A stretch of 64,000 nt of DNA from Heliocidaris tuberculata (taxonomy: Eukaryota > Echinodermata > Echinoidea > Camarodonta > Echinometridae), in assembly GCA_025618425.1 (NCBI GenBank), contig CM046845.1, positions 5,157,577 through 5,221,576 of the forward strand, given 5' to 3'. The position numbers and the translations under genes are program-made. The notes beneath the pieces are model-generated. The model was given only the letters and a program-made list of their open reading frames with translations, did not search any database and had not been told where the DNA came from. Of the stretch, positions 34,086 to 46,900 are shown one piece after another (the stretch's first letter is position 1; each line of letters starts with the position of its first letter).

Positions 34086-35330
34086 GCATTAGAAAGACTT
34101 TTCATTGATTTCATAGAGGTGAAGTCAATGTATTTTTCTCAGTTTGTCATTCAGTGCCATTTTCCCGGAAATTGCCTTTCTCCTATTATTGATACATTTC
34201 CTCCACAATTCTCGAAAGGGGCTTAAGAAATTCCTGTGAAGCTGAGAGTAATCGAGCTTAGTTGCTAAGCGTCGTTCACACATGACCCGATCAACAGCCT
34301 CAATATCACCGCTGCTGCAAATTTAAATGTCATAAGCGTATAACTTGAACATTCAAGGCAGTGTACCGAGTTATGTGTGAAAGATTATTTAAAGGTATTA
34401 AAATACATTTTTAACGTGGTCGTGAAAATAGTTCGATTTTTTTTCAAAAATGGATTTAGCTTGTAATGTTACATCAGGCAGAGTTTTAAGGAGAATAGCA
34501 AAGCGTTTACCACATTTCATATCGTTTGAACTGTTACTGTAACAGCTTCTCATCAATTTAAGGTTATATATTGTGATATATCACATTTATTTGGTTCTTT
34601 GTATCTTAAATGCGTTCTTTATCTTTGATTTGTTAAAGCTATTACCGTATGAATTTCGTTTTGTCACCATATCAATCTTAATGAATTTTTATCAAGAATA
34701 AAAATATTTCGTTTATTTCTATTGAGAATAAGTTTGTAAACTGTATTTTTCGCTTAAAAAGCAAACAATAACTCCTAATCAATAGCCAAATCCATTTTCG
34801 TAAGGAATTTAGGGACTTTGAAGCCGAGTGTTAACCTCTTGTTATGATGCTGGTGATTACTTTCTATCTGTCACATATGTTTTACATTGGATGAATACAG
34901 TATCAACAACTCTTCACTCCTGTAAATCAGCGGCTCAAGATGTGTTATGTCAATAACTCTATATCCTTATCATAAGAGATGACCCAAAGACCTTTTGGGC
35001 TTCTGGAGAAAAGCGTAATAGCATCGGAGAGATCGAAGAAAGGCGTGATAAGACGTTATTCAAGGCGGTGATCTTCGCTATATGGTTTGGATATTGATTA
35101 TGCGATATCTATAGTGACGATGGATGCGTCGTCTGATGTGACTGCCTCATTGATATCAGGCAATAGTTTTGGCGGTAAACACGAGCTAGGGTAAGTATAG
35201 CGGGGTTACGGACCTTATAGTGTATCCTTTTTTATGAAAAACAAGACATAACAAACTGCTTGGGGTCGATTTTATGATCATTTCTGTCGTCAACTTTTTT
35301 TTTTCCTTCTCTGTATCTCTAACCCTGTCC

Positions 35331-35404
35331 CTCTATCTCTCTCTCTCCCCCCCCCCCCCTCTCTCTCTCTTTTCTCTCTCTCTCGCTCGCTCGCTCGCTC
35401 TCTC
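35331..35404. repeat. (CT)n/C13/(GCTC)n compound simple repeat
   Basis: TCTCTCTC, then C13 (35347-35359), more CT, then GCTCGCTCGCTCGCTC. Confidence 0.9.
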
Positions 35405-36289
35405 AATATCACTGCATTTTAAATCCTGTCTTTGCTATTCCCTTCATATAATATGTAATTCTTCTCTGGACCTTTTTTCATTTTCTCTTCTCTTCTACTA
35501 TTCCCTTTCCCTTTTCAGATTTTATTTCAAACTCATTGCATTGAATTTGCCCCTGTCTTGCAAATGGCCTTCACATCATAACAGTTGCATATACTTTAGT
35601 TATATTTTATAGTTTCGTGGGTATGTGACTGTGACGGGTCACATTCCATTTTTAGAACAAAGTCAAGATAAATTTGATTTGTCATAAAAATATTTGTACA
35701 ATAGTTTATGGGATTAATTATTTTTACAAAATTACTTTGAATATTTCCAATGTATTACTGTTCCTATGTCACAAAAGCTGCATATAATTTTAAAGTATTA
35801 TTTTTTTCTTTTTTGACCATCCGACATTCCAATTTATTTTAAAACATTCTCTGAACAGCATAATTGAATATAAAAAAATAATGTATTATTACAACAAAAT
35901 ATGTTATACATAATGAATAGTATCAACAGTTATAAGCATTCTCTGAACCGTATAGTTGAACATATTAATGGAATCATGAAATTTACAACAGAATGATTAT
36001 ATGCTTTGAACACAGAACATACATGAATAATACCACCAAAATTAATATCAACATAATGAATCAGAATGGTTTGGGAATTGCAATAAAATTTATACTAAAC
36101 AATCAAAATTCTCTCACAATTTATAACAATTTTTAGATCAAATTTGTCAGGTTTGTTTGCAACTTTAAATTGGAGTAACGAAATATGTATTTGTTGACTT
36201 GCTCTACATAATGGTTCATAATCAATTCATATCCTCAATGACACCTACAGGTAAAGCGATGAGTCCCATCTGTTAAGCTATCGAGAGTG

Positions 36290-37070
36290 ATAGCACCTCG
36301 TATCTTTCTCTGGAAAGACGTCACTAGGCACCGAAGATGATCAATTGACAGGCTAGGCGTTGGAGAGTGAGACCACTTCGGAGTGGAGTAGCAACGCTAC
36401 GGGATGGGGGGGGGGGGGGTGGGCGGCAAGGGCGGGCACGTGCCCTCTGTAATCGAATGGCAAAACAGTAAAAGATAGAGATAAATGGAGAGGAAAAACG
36501 GGATAGGGTGAAGGCAACGTCACAAGAATATTCCATGACCCACTCTGAAACCCTCCCCTACTCGATGGCATTGTTATCTCACATTTCATCCAGCTAGTAA
36601 GACCGGTACCCTACCCCTCCCCCCCCCCCCCCCCCCACCAAGCCCCATGACACCATTGGCCCCTCAATGGTTGAACGCACTCTACGCCACTTCGTATCTT
36701 TCTCAGTTAAACAAGGCATCGAATACGACCGACTGACACACTATAGCTTATGTAAAGGAGGGGCATGAGTGCGGTTGACCCCTCCCCCTCCGCCAACAGA
36801 TTTCCGCCAAAGAAAATAAATATGTCTAGAAAATCATTTGCAAGTAAATAATTGTAATGCGATTTCCTTGCTGAACTTGTTGAACGATATAGATAGCCTA
36901 TTAAAGCTCAGATGTTCCGCCCCTCCCCTCCCAAGGCCAAGGTCTGGATACGCTATGTATACTAAATTGACCACCGGGGGTTGTACAGTGATACTACTTC
37001 TTACATTTTTCTCGGGAATGACGTCACAAGCTATCGAAGATGACCCGAATGACAGCTAATCAAGCTGACC
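36290..37070. repeat. Three diverged related blocks with poly-G/poly-C tracts
   Basis: Blocks near 36297, 36690 and 36990 share a TTTCTC...ACGTCAC...ATCGAAGATGA..(A/C)TGACAG pattern with considerable divergence. G13 (36407-36419) and a long C tract (about 36616-36637) lie between them. Possibly an old tandem array of one element. Confidence 0.35.
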
Positions 37071-37400
37071 CCCTGGTTGTTTGGACACCAAGCAAAGAGG
37101 ACAAACAACATCGTATCACATGTTGGAAGATGAGACGGTAAGGTGTGATTTCACTGGTAACAGACCGGATCGGATGATAATGAGTCGTTTTATTGTCCTT
37201 GCAATCCGTACCAATCACATGTTATAGGTTCATGGTATGATGGAGTGACAAAGAATAAAACTATAGAGAGTTCATGAAAGGGACGTGGTAGTGTAGTTGT
37301 CCAGATGCTTTCTTTTGTTTTGTTTTATTTAGAGAACTATATTTGAAATGAATGGAAAAAAAAGAAAGAAATACACGTTATATTATTTCCATTTTGAGAG

Positions 37401-37495
37401 GCAAGAGGGCTCAGTGGTAGAGTAGTGAGCAGGGGGGATCAGCGCTCAAAACCAAGGTCATGCGCGATTATCTTGTAATGCATTAAAGGGTACCA
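37401..37495 (+). repeat. Possible degenerate tRNA-derived SINE head
   Basis: GGCTCAGTGGTAGAGTAGTG resembles the tRNA D-arm/A box. The expected B box about 40 bp later is degenerate (GCTCAAAACC). A weak call. Confidence 0.3.
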
Positions 37496-37753
37496 GTCAC
37501 CAAAATATTTTGCTCTGTATGTTAGAGGTTCCATATTGTTATACTATATTCAAAATATGAGCTTCAAATATTACTTCTATAAAGAGATATTGCAAGTTTA
37601 ATTACACTCAGTATTAGCGTAAAAGCGACTCGTGAGTAGACTACTCGACGCCCCCGTACGCGCTCGCCAAGATAAGGGCTAAACCAACTCGGAGTTGGGT
37701 TCCGCGCGAGCATTTTCATGTTATCCTTTATTTTACATCATACGCCTTAACTG

Positions 37754-37780
37754 TTTTTTATTTATTTATTTATTTATTTC
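37754..37780 (-). repeat. (AAAT)n 3' tail of the LINE
   Basis: Five to six TTTA units on the plus strand mark the 3' terminus of the minus-strand LINE, right after CTGACAAAAGATCAG. Confidence 0.8.
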
Positions 37781-38097
37781 TGATCTTTTGTCAGGGTAGC
37801 CCATTCACCATTAAGTAGTGGTCTTCCATGGGGCCCTGAATAATAAACATATTTACATCAAAATGCATAACGTATATACAGAATAGTTCAAAATAAAAAT
37901 CCTCAGTAAAATTAGAGAGTGCAAACAAAGCAATAATAGACGTGGCGCAAACGAATACTCATTTGAAAAATAAACAAATATCAGTAAACTAGCTCAACTG
38001 TAATGCCAATATGAAAATATTGATTCAGTCGCAAATATGTGCACAAATCATACTAATATTACAGAATAAGCACTGAGTGTATGTTAGACTGAGTTAT

Positions 38098-40560
38098 TCA
38101 TAAATTACAACTTTGTTTAAACATCCTCTTAAATGAACTGACAGAGGAGGCTGTTCTCATCGAATTATCGAGCTTATTCCATTCAAATATAGAAGATACA
38201 ACTGGGCTACACTTATAACAATCAGTGTGAAATCTGGGCACGCGTAAACATCCACTGTCTCTTTGTCTAGTATGATGCTCATGTACATCGTTAGGATTGA
38301 TTAAGCCTACCTGAAGGTAAGAAGGTGCTAAGTTATGAACACATTTATATATCATCATAACGAGACTTAGCTCAAACCGTTTGTCTAGTGTCATCCATTT
38401 AAGACTAGTGAACAAATCAGCCGACGGTGTGTCATATGTTTTGTTCAGTATTATTCTTGCGGCCCTGATCTGAATTTTTTGCAGCTTATTTGTATGGGCT
38501 TGAAATCTGTTCGACCATACAACAGAGCAGTAATCAAATCGTGGCAACACTAGACTGTTATAAAGCAACTTTAAGGACTGCACAGGCAAAAAACACTTTG
38601 CTCTCTTTATTATACCTATGTTTTTCTGGTAAGTTTACATACGTTTTCAATTTGTTTAGACCATTTCAATTCTTCATCCATCAAAACTCCTAAGCATTTG
38701 GTGAATTGAACTCTTTTTATCAAATTACCATTTAATGAAATGGTGAAAGATTCAATTTTCCTGAGATTAGCACGAGAGCCTATTACCATGACACAAGTTT
38801 TTTCAGTGTTAAGGACGAGACGATTTTCTTTAATCCATGCCAAGATTCTGTTTAACGCCACAGTTAATTTTTCTTCCAAAACTGTTGCATCATTTGCACT
38901 GACGGTAAGTGTCGTATCGTCAGCATACATATCGATGATACCTTCAGGAATACATTCAGGTAGACTATTAACATATATTGAAAATAAAAGGGGACCTAGA
39001 ATTGAACCTTGTGGCACGCCTAACTTGATGGTTGAAGGGAGCGACTTGGCCCCTTTGAATTGGGTCACTTGTTGTCGATTACCTAAATATGATTTGACCC
39101 AAGTGATAGTCCTGTTACTACAACCTAAACAAGCTAATTTATGTAAAAGTAGCTCATGGTCCACAGTATCAAAGGCCTTCCGAAGATCTATGAAGGCAAC
39201 TCCAGAAATTTCATTGTTGTCAATATTCAACGACCATTGATTTACAAGTTTTGCAAGGGCAGTAGCTGTTGAATGCATAGGTCTGAAACCAGACTGATTT
39301 GGGTGTAATAAATCATTCTCGTCCAAGAATTCACTCAGCTGTTGATGAACGGCCCTTTCTATAATTTTACTCACGATAGGTAATACAGAAATGGGGCGGT
39401 AATTATTCAACGAAGAAATATCTCCAGATTTAAATATCGGTACTACCCGAGCCTTTTTCCATTCACGTGGAACAACTCCCGTAGACAGGGATTTGTTAAT
39501 GATATCGCAAAGAGACTCTGCGATAACATTCTTTGTCATCTTTAAAAGTTTACAGCTGATGTGATCTTCACCAGTAGCTTTATCTATACTCAGATTATCA
39601 ATCTGTTTCAATACAAAATCCCTGGTGATCAAATTAAGTTCAAATTGAGAATGAGTCGGACCAACATTTTTGTCTTCGTCTACTCTCAGCTGAGACGTAT
39701 TCCTCTGCAGGTCCTTTGTAATCTTAGTAGCATTAGAAATGAAAAAGTCATTAAATGCCTGAGCAATATTTGCATTATCCGACACATTTGCTCCATCTAC
39801 GTTTATGGTATTGGGAGAAATAGGTACTGACTTAGGCACAAGGTCTCTCAAACATCTCCACATTTTCTTACTATTATTATGATTTTGTGAAATCTGGTTT
39901 GCATTATATTCTCTTTTACTTTTTCTCATGAGACGAATAACTTTATTCTTTAGAAATTTGTAGGTGTCCCAAAGATCATCACTTTTGTTAGCTTTAGCAG
40001 CTTTGAGAACCTTGTCACGTTCTGTCATGAGCTTAACGACCTCGTCAGATATCCATGGACACGCCTTTTTTCTTATCCGCTTTTTACATACAGGAATGTG
40101 CTTGTTGATTACATTATTGAAAAAAGTCAACCAAACATCCCATGCAATGTCAACATCATCTATATCTTTTATGACCTGCCAAGGAGTATTTCTCAATTCA
40201 CTGTAAAATTTCTCCTCGTCAAGATTTTTAAACGAGCGTTTCAGAATTTTTATGGATCTTAGCACTGAAATCGCGAATTGCATACACCAAATAATGATCA
40301 CTTATGCTAGTTTCAAATATTCCCCATTCATTGTACAGTTCTTTGTCTGATACAAATATCAAATCAATTAAAGTGGAAGAGGTATTTGTAACTCTTGTGG
40401 CAGTATCAATAAGCTGACTTAGCCCATACATATTTGTATAAAACATTATATTTTCAGCATTCACATCATGACTTATAGAATGCCAAATAAAGTGCTTTGA
40501 GGTTGACTTTATACACAAATTATTTTTTTCAGGTAATTGGTACACTTTAACCGCTTTTTA
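38098..40560 (-). pseudogene. LINE ORF2 remnant (endonuclease end + reverse transcriptase), two frameshifts
   Basis: Three overlapping frames make one ORF2. 40557-40228 carries the endonuclease end with SDHYLVYA. 40301-38616 carries the RT: VVPIFKSGD, NYRPISVLP, FIDLRKAFDTVDH, GVPQGSILGPLLF and YADDTTL; the catalytic Asp (FID at about residue 372 and YADD at 461-462 of the 561-residue frame) are intact. 38589-38098 carries the tail (VLPRFDYCSVVW, AARIILN). Frame changes lie near 40255 and near 38620, the latter in an A run. An in-frame TAA at 40560-40558 closes the 5' side. The RT is close to full length, so the insertion is probably not ancient. The exact clade (CR1, Jockey, Daphne-like) is not settled. 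Confidence 0.88.
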
Positions 40561-40561
40561 C

Positions 40562-43500
40562 CTCGGGTATGACTTAGAATCGTAGGTCCCCTGGTTATAC
40601 TATTCACAAGCACATACTTGTTTTTCTAGCTTTTGAGTTCGATAAAATAATCATTATCATCATCATCACCACCATCATCATCATCATCATCACATCATCA
40701 TCATCAAACTCCGAGACGTAAGGCATTAACGATCTACTGTAGATGTTAATATACTATTTGGTTCTCCATTGAGATTTATGACCTAGGTAGAAGAGCAGCT
40801 CTTCAACTAAAAATGGCACCACTGAGGAAAATATTAATCTTTCTTTTTAAAGAATAATTTAAGTTTCTTGTCCATTTCAAACTCCCTTGATATACTGTAA
40901 GTTTACATTTAGCCTTGAACATTGCATCTCGTAGCCATTTTCGTTTTAAAAAAAGTTCTGTGGTGTAGATTTTAGTTTAGGATTAGCAAACGATGTTTTT
41001 TATGTTTTTTCTAAATTTTTTCATTAACAGGAATTTTAAACATGTATGAATTCGCAACTTCGAGTCTTTGGACAACCTGACTTCCTCCTATAAACGCGCG
41101 CCTTGGCTTTCGGGAAAATACACGAAATTAGCAGAAGCCAAGCAAAAGCCTAGAAAAATAAAACTTAACAAAAAGTTTTAAAATACATTCTTAGGTTATT
41201 TTGTATTCTGCCTATTGCGAATATCCAATGCAATGGATCTATCAATAGCTGCCGACACTGAGCCTCATGTTTTGTACCATGTGCAATTGAACCTCATCGT
41301 AACCCTGGCTCGGCAACCCTCTGTGTGTCCACTGACCTCAAACTCTTTCTCTAGAAACAAACCAGTGGGTTGTAAGTGGGCTGGCTGCATGCATGGGCCG
41401 ACGCAGTCACAGCTGTCAACAGGACCGACCCGACGTGTCTATACAAAGAACAGAATAGGCGGCAGTTCAAAGAAAAGCATATGGGGTGATGGAGAGCCGT
41501 CCCCGGTACTTCGGCGAAAACCAATATGAGGGAGCGACGGCGCTAATGAGATATTACTTCAAGTTGGTCAATAAGGTCAATAATCATCTTTGCAATGTTA
41601 CACAATCGAGTCAACGCGCTTGATATACATGTGCCTAATAGTGCGTGGGAAAGTGGCATGCATAGGAGAAAACCTGACAATATGATGTCAGTGTATGTAG
41701 TGGAGAATCCAGGATTATCGGGCGGGTGGAGTGCAATTTTTCAAAAAGGGCATCACAATTGTTAGGTTTTATTTTCTCTCCGAATTCTCTGACAAGTGAC
41801 AAAAGAAAAAAACACATTTAATGGGCTAAAAATTGCACCTGGGGTCACAATAAGGAAGTCATTACTTTTGTTTATATATTAATAAATATATACTTCAGGT
41901 ATCCCCGGTGTGATTTCGCCAAGGGACAGTGCACACCCCCTTCCATTGAATACAACGGGGAATCAAGAGAAGGGGACAGTGCACACTCCTTCCCTTGATT
42001 TCCCATACTTCGATTTGTGCAACATGTGCAATATGTGGAACATAGCAAAAACATTCAACAGCGTCATAAGCCGTTGTATTATAATTATATTCATATGCTT
42101 ATATGGGGGGGGGGGGGGCTGATGAACCAAACGCACCCATTTTATCTGCCGTGAATCTCTTACCAATATTGTATTATGTACAGAGAATAGCAAGTTTTAT
42201 CCCCGGATCTTGTACAAAATAGTCCAACAGAAATTGGCAAAAATTGGAGGCTATGCAAAATCAAGGCAAACATGCTATTCAAATCCCTTCTACCGATGCC
42301 TCGGAAACTACCGTTATGAGATTGCATCCAAAAGGTCATCCAAATATATCTAATAGAAGAAATTTACAACACGATATACCGCACAAAAAGCGACCGTTTT
42401 CCTTTTGCATTCTGTTTAAGCTTGAACAGACCCTGACCGACAAAAAAATGTCTTGCCTCATATTAGCGCATCCAAGAACATTTTGGACTTACATCGCTTC
42501 GGATTTGTATTCATCATGTTCATGTGTGCTTCCTCCTCACTCAGTTGCATGCATATACATGTGCTGCTCAACAACTTGCTCAAACTAAATTGGGATTTTG
42601 TTCTTTCATTATAAGGTATAAAACCAAAGAGCCCTTGAGAGAGCGAGCACTAAGTAGCGAAGGTGAAGTGGGTATAGGCAGATAGGGTATTCCTGCCAGA
42701 CTGCCTGTCTCTGGTTCGATTTTTCTTCCATAATCTATCCAGAGGTACTCGACAGTGGCGGAATAGGTTATATTATTCGACACTAATTGCTCATGGTCGC
42801 ACATGGCATCGTGCACAGTGGCGCACCGTGGGTTCAGACATTTAGGGGCAATGGCATCATGGATTGGGGGGGGGGGGGGGGGTCCGGTCTCACTCGGAAT
42901 GAAATAACAAGGCCATTGATTGGAGGGGGGTGAGAGGAAGTCGTAGTGTCTTCTTTTCGAGTTCCCTTTCACCCTCTTCATTTTCTCTATTCTTTTCTAC
43001 CTATCTTTCATTTTCGATATTTGTTTAGGGGCGTGCTCCCTTCCCCCCCCCCCACCTCCTACATACAGCCATAGGAACAATATTACACCAAGAAAGGTTA
43101 CTGATAGTGTTATCCTTGTGGTAAGAAGGAAATAAAATATCATAATAGCAAGGTACAATTGCTAGAATTTGTTATTAATCCAAGGAAATACAATACTCAT
43201 TTTTGTTAGTCTGAATGCATATTACAATACCCTTATTACAGACGCTTGGTCTAATATTTTTTTTTTTCCAGGGCTGTACGCCACTGATCACGCATGGTCC
43301 GCATCTTATTCAGTTTGTGTTCGATTATTATCCGAGGGTTCGCTTCTCGGAAGGAGATGCGAGACGACTGGCAGAGAGACGAGATGATCATGTTTGCCTA
43401 ACCAATCTTCACTTCGTGGTATCATTATCACGTCATTCCAAGATACTAAGGTTATCAGAAAGGACAGGGGACGATTTGCTCTTAGCAGAAATAAAGGGGA
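40562..43500. other. Noncoding stretch
   Basis: Contains a (CAT)n array at about 40655-40705, a short direct repeat GGGACAGTGCACACYCC (about 41922 and 41972) with flanking inverted AATCAAG/CTTGATT, G13 at 42106-42118 and an AGTGGCG..-type element with G16 (42817-42882). No gene is recognised. Confidence 0.5.
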
Positions 43501-43508
43501 AATGAGAC

Positions 43509-43509
43509 G

Positions 43510-43540
<31 letters not shown>

Positions 43541-43867
43541 CCAGTCAGAGAGAGAGAGGGGGGGGGGGGGGGGTGGATGGAGAGGTGGGAGAGTATAAAA
43601 AATGAGGAAAACAAAAGAGAGACTGAAAGAGTTCAGAATAGTGAGAGAGACAGACAGACAGACAGAGGGAGACTGAGATGTTAATAGGGAATGATGGAGG
43701 AAGTGAATAAGAGAGAGAGAGAGATTTTAATAGGGAGGGATGGAGGGACTCCGAGGGAGTGAATAAAAGAGAGAGAGAAAGAGAGAGAGTGTGATGGAAT
43801 GTGTGTGAGGGTGGGTGGTGGGTGTGTATGTGTAAGAGAAAAAAGATAGAGAGGAATGAATAAAGGT

Positions 43868-43905
<38 letters not shown>
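43509..43905. repeat. (GA)n-rich tract with G16
   Basis: GA/GACA repeats, G16 at about 43558-43573, more GA-rich sequence, ending with a clean (GA)n at 43870-43902. Confidence 0.9.
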
Positions 43906-46900
43906 TCATGACCAGACTTATACTTTTTTTTAATTCCAATTGAAAATTGAAGGAATGAAACACAATAATGTTGCTTGCACCCAAGTAGTTTTACGCGCAC
44001 ATTACATTAACAGCCATCCAGACTGCTCTGAACACTGTTCGGTTCTAACATCATTATTTTACTCTTCTTTATCAAATTAAATTCCTAAACCCAATCGATA
44101 GCCATTTTAAAATGTTAACTTTTAGCAGAAATCACACTATCGCACACAAGCTTTCCAAATACATAGAATCTATTATGCATGTACATAACCCACAGTTTTC
44201 ACGGATCAATGAGAACTCAATTACACAGCATTCATACGGTGGATTGTATGCGCGGTGCATTTGGTAATCTAATCTATCAATCGACTCGGGTTCAATTTGC
44301 GGCTTTATCCATTTGAGAAAAGACAAAGATTCAAATCAATTGTTTCTAAATAATGATGTTTTGATTCTAGGAATGCCGTGTTTTGAACGAGATGGAGTAG
44401 AACTTTGAATCGGTTATCAAATTTTATTTATCCAATGATAGGTTTGGTGTTTTAACAGGAAATATTTTTTCCTTTTAGCCTTGAAGTTTATAATTGTATT
44501 CCCTCCCTCATCCACTCTATCTAGTCCTTCCTCCATTCTATGTTCTTTATATAAAAAACTATTGCTCCCTTCCACCATTCGGTGTCATCCACCTTATATT
44601 CCTCCCCATCTCCTGAGCTCACTCAGTCCCCTTCCCTCTGTCTCTCAATCTCTTATCTCTTCACTTTCACGTTCCCCAATTCTCGATATTTTCTCTATGT
44701 GCCAAATTCGCATTGCTGCTGCTGGAAATTTGCACAGACAATAGGTAATAATATTATTGCGCAGTGTATTAAAAAAAGATTTTTAAAAATTGAACGTTAC
44801 AACACCATCCTTTCCTAGTCTTATCTGGTCATAAAGCCTGTTACTTGATCATCTTGTGTTGTATCATTACACGCAATTTGGGGAATATCAATTATTTTGG
44901 ACAGTGCACATTGGGTGAAAAAAGAAAACAGTTTAGCACTATGAATTCCATTTCAGTAGTTCAAAAAGAATCAAATTTGATGTTTTATGTACTTCCTCCT
45001 CCTCCTTCTACTCCTCCTCCTCCTCCCCTCCTCTTGCGTTCTTTTTTTTTTCTATAAATATACATCTCTCCCTCTGTCTCTCTTCATCTCTCTCTTCTCC
45101 CTTTCCCTCTTTTTTTCCCCTACTTTTTCTATCTTTTTCTATCTATCTCTATAATCCATCGTCACTATGTCCTATGCGTGGTTACGCTGCAATTAGGCCT
45201 AATTTGAGTAGCAATCAGGCTTGCCTATCTCCGAAGGCCGTCTGCACTCAAATCAGATTGATTTATGGTGGGATGAAAACAAAAAAGGCGGGAACAGCGG
45301 GGCGTCAGAGACAATGCACACAGTGAACTGTAGACTGATACCGGCGACCACCATCGGCTCGATTATGTTCTCCTTAAAGATCAAGTTGAGTTCTGGTCAA
45401 GCGTTTACAATGTGAAAGAAACTGTCAGGAAACAATTGGGAAAGTTTGATTTTGGTAGTACATAAGAATTGGTGAATATTGCGAGGTTTTGGAAAATCAA
45501 AATGATAAGAAATTGACTCAAAATTGCTAAAAGTCACATGCATGCACACAGTAATGGATATAGGACTGCACATACATGTGGCATGAATTTGTAGAGTCTA
45601 AACTTTTCAGCTGTTTCTCGCCATATTTCGAATATCAGGGGACATTTCTTCTATGATATTTCTTCCAAACTAACATTTAAAAAATGAGAAAGCTTTATCA
45701 GGACGCGACCTTCTCTTTAAACTGTGCGATTCCGCTCAAAATCATTTCCATTATCTATCTACAACTCCCTCTGGCTTACATGTAGCTTGTATTACGCTTA
45801 TTTGGTCACAATGCGATTAAGTACATACAGACCCTCTCTGCATAATGATGCATAGGCGGATCGCTATAATTATCTTATCTAGGGTAGATATCGATATACT
45901 ATTTCGTTTATCAATGCGAAATTCATAGGCTCTAAAAATAAAGTTATCCATGGAACTTAGCGGTCAAGACTTCCAACCTAGCCCTAGCCCTGTATATGTG
46001 GTGTGTGTGTTTGTGTAAGTATGTGACTATGTGATTTTGGTTGTCACCCCCCCCCCCCCCGTCTGTGCCCCTCCCCGTTCTACAAGTCTAGTTACGCCTG
46101 TGAATACATTTATTACACATTGTTGAATTTGACACCAAGCAATATCATACAGTGATCAGAAATCACGTGGCCTATGTTACCACTGATTTACAAACTTACA
46201 GAAATAAACATAAACTGAAGTGCATTCATAATTGTTGGTTTTAATTTAAAAACGAGTCTGACTTAAAACATGATACATTGAAATATTACAACAATCGCAA
46301 ATGGCGAAATTCAGTTACATTTGCATAATACCTCTATTTGACAAGGAATGCAACTAGACCGGATATGAGACCACTACCCTTTTATCGATTCATCAAGATA
46401 CAAGACTAATTTATATTCCCGGTCTGTTCCGCATAAATTCTACTGCCGAACGTGCGTGGGGGTCGCACGTTGATCCGTTGAAGATTAACTTGTTTCCAAG
46501 AAAAGATCACAATTCGTAAAGTCAACATTATTTCATATAGTTTGCAAGAAAGATTATGTAGATCTACTAATATCGAACTTCCGTGTAGGCAATACCTATA
46601 GTTTTATCAGGAAACCTTCTAGGTTTGTTCTTCTTTTATTTCTTGAAGGAGAAAAGATGTTCGTCATTGAGGCCATTTATTCTTACATTCATGCTACAGG
46701 ACTCACATCTTCTTTCGTTCATTCTCGATTTTAATTCAGGCTTATTTCATATAGTGTTATCATGAATTTTAGACCAAATGTCAAAACGGGAAAGGTATAC
46801 TTCAATCGCATTAAATAATTGGTCTAATCTAACTTGATTTTCTTTTCATCTTTCAACTCTTGATGTTCCACTTAAGTAATAAACATGTGCCACGTTTAAT

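Larger units (their letters stand above)
37754..40560 (-). mobile_element. 5'-truncated CR1/Jockey-type non-LTR retrotransposon
   Basis: Reads on the minus strand from about 40560 to a (AAAT)n tail at 37754-37780. Order: C-terminal part of an APE-type endonuclease, reverse transcriptase, C-terminal region, about 320-nt 3' UTR, tail. The 5' half (ORF1 and most of the endonuclease) is missing, as is usual for incomplete target-primed reverse transcription. No clear target-site duplication was found by eye. Confidence 0.9.

Noticed and set aside
38098..40560. Host gene encoding a reverse-transcriptase-like protein
   Set aside because: 5' truncation, frameshifts and an (AAAT)n tail identify it as a retrotransposon insertion.
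41215..41529. 104-codon plus-strand frame
   Set aside because: Slightly more protein-like composition than neighbours, but no recognisable domain or convincing exon boundaries.
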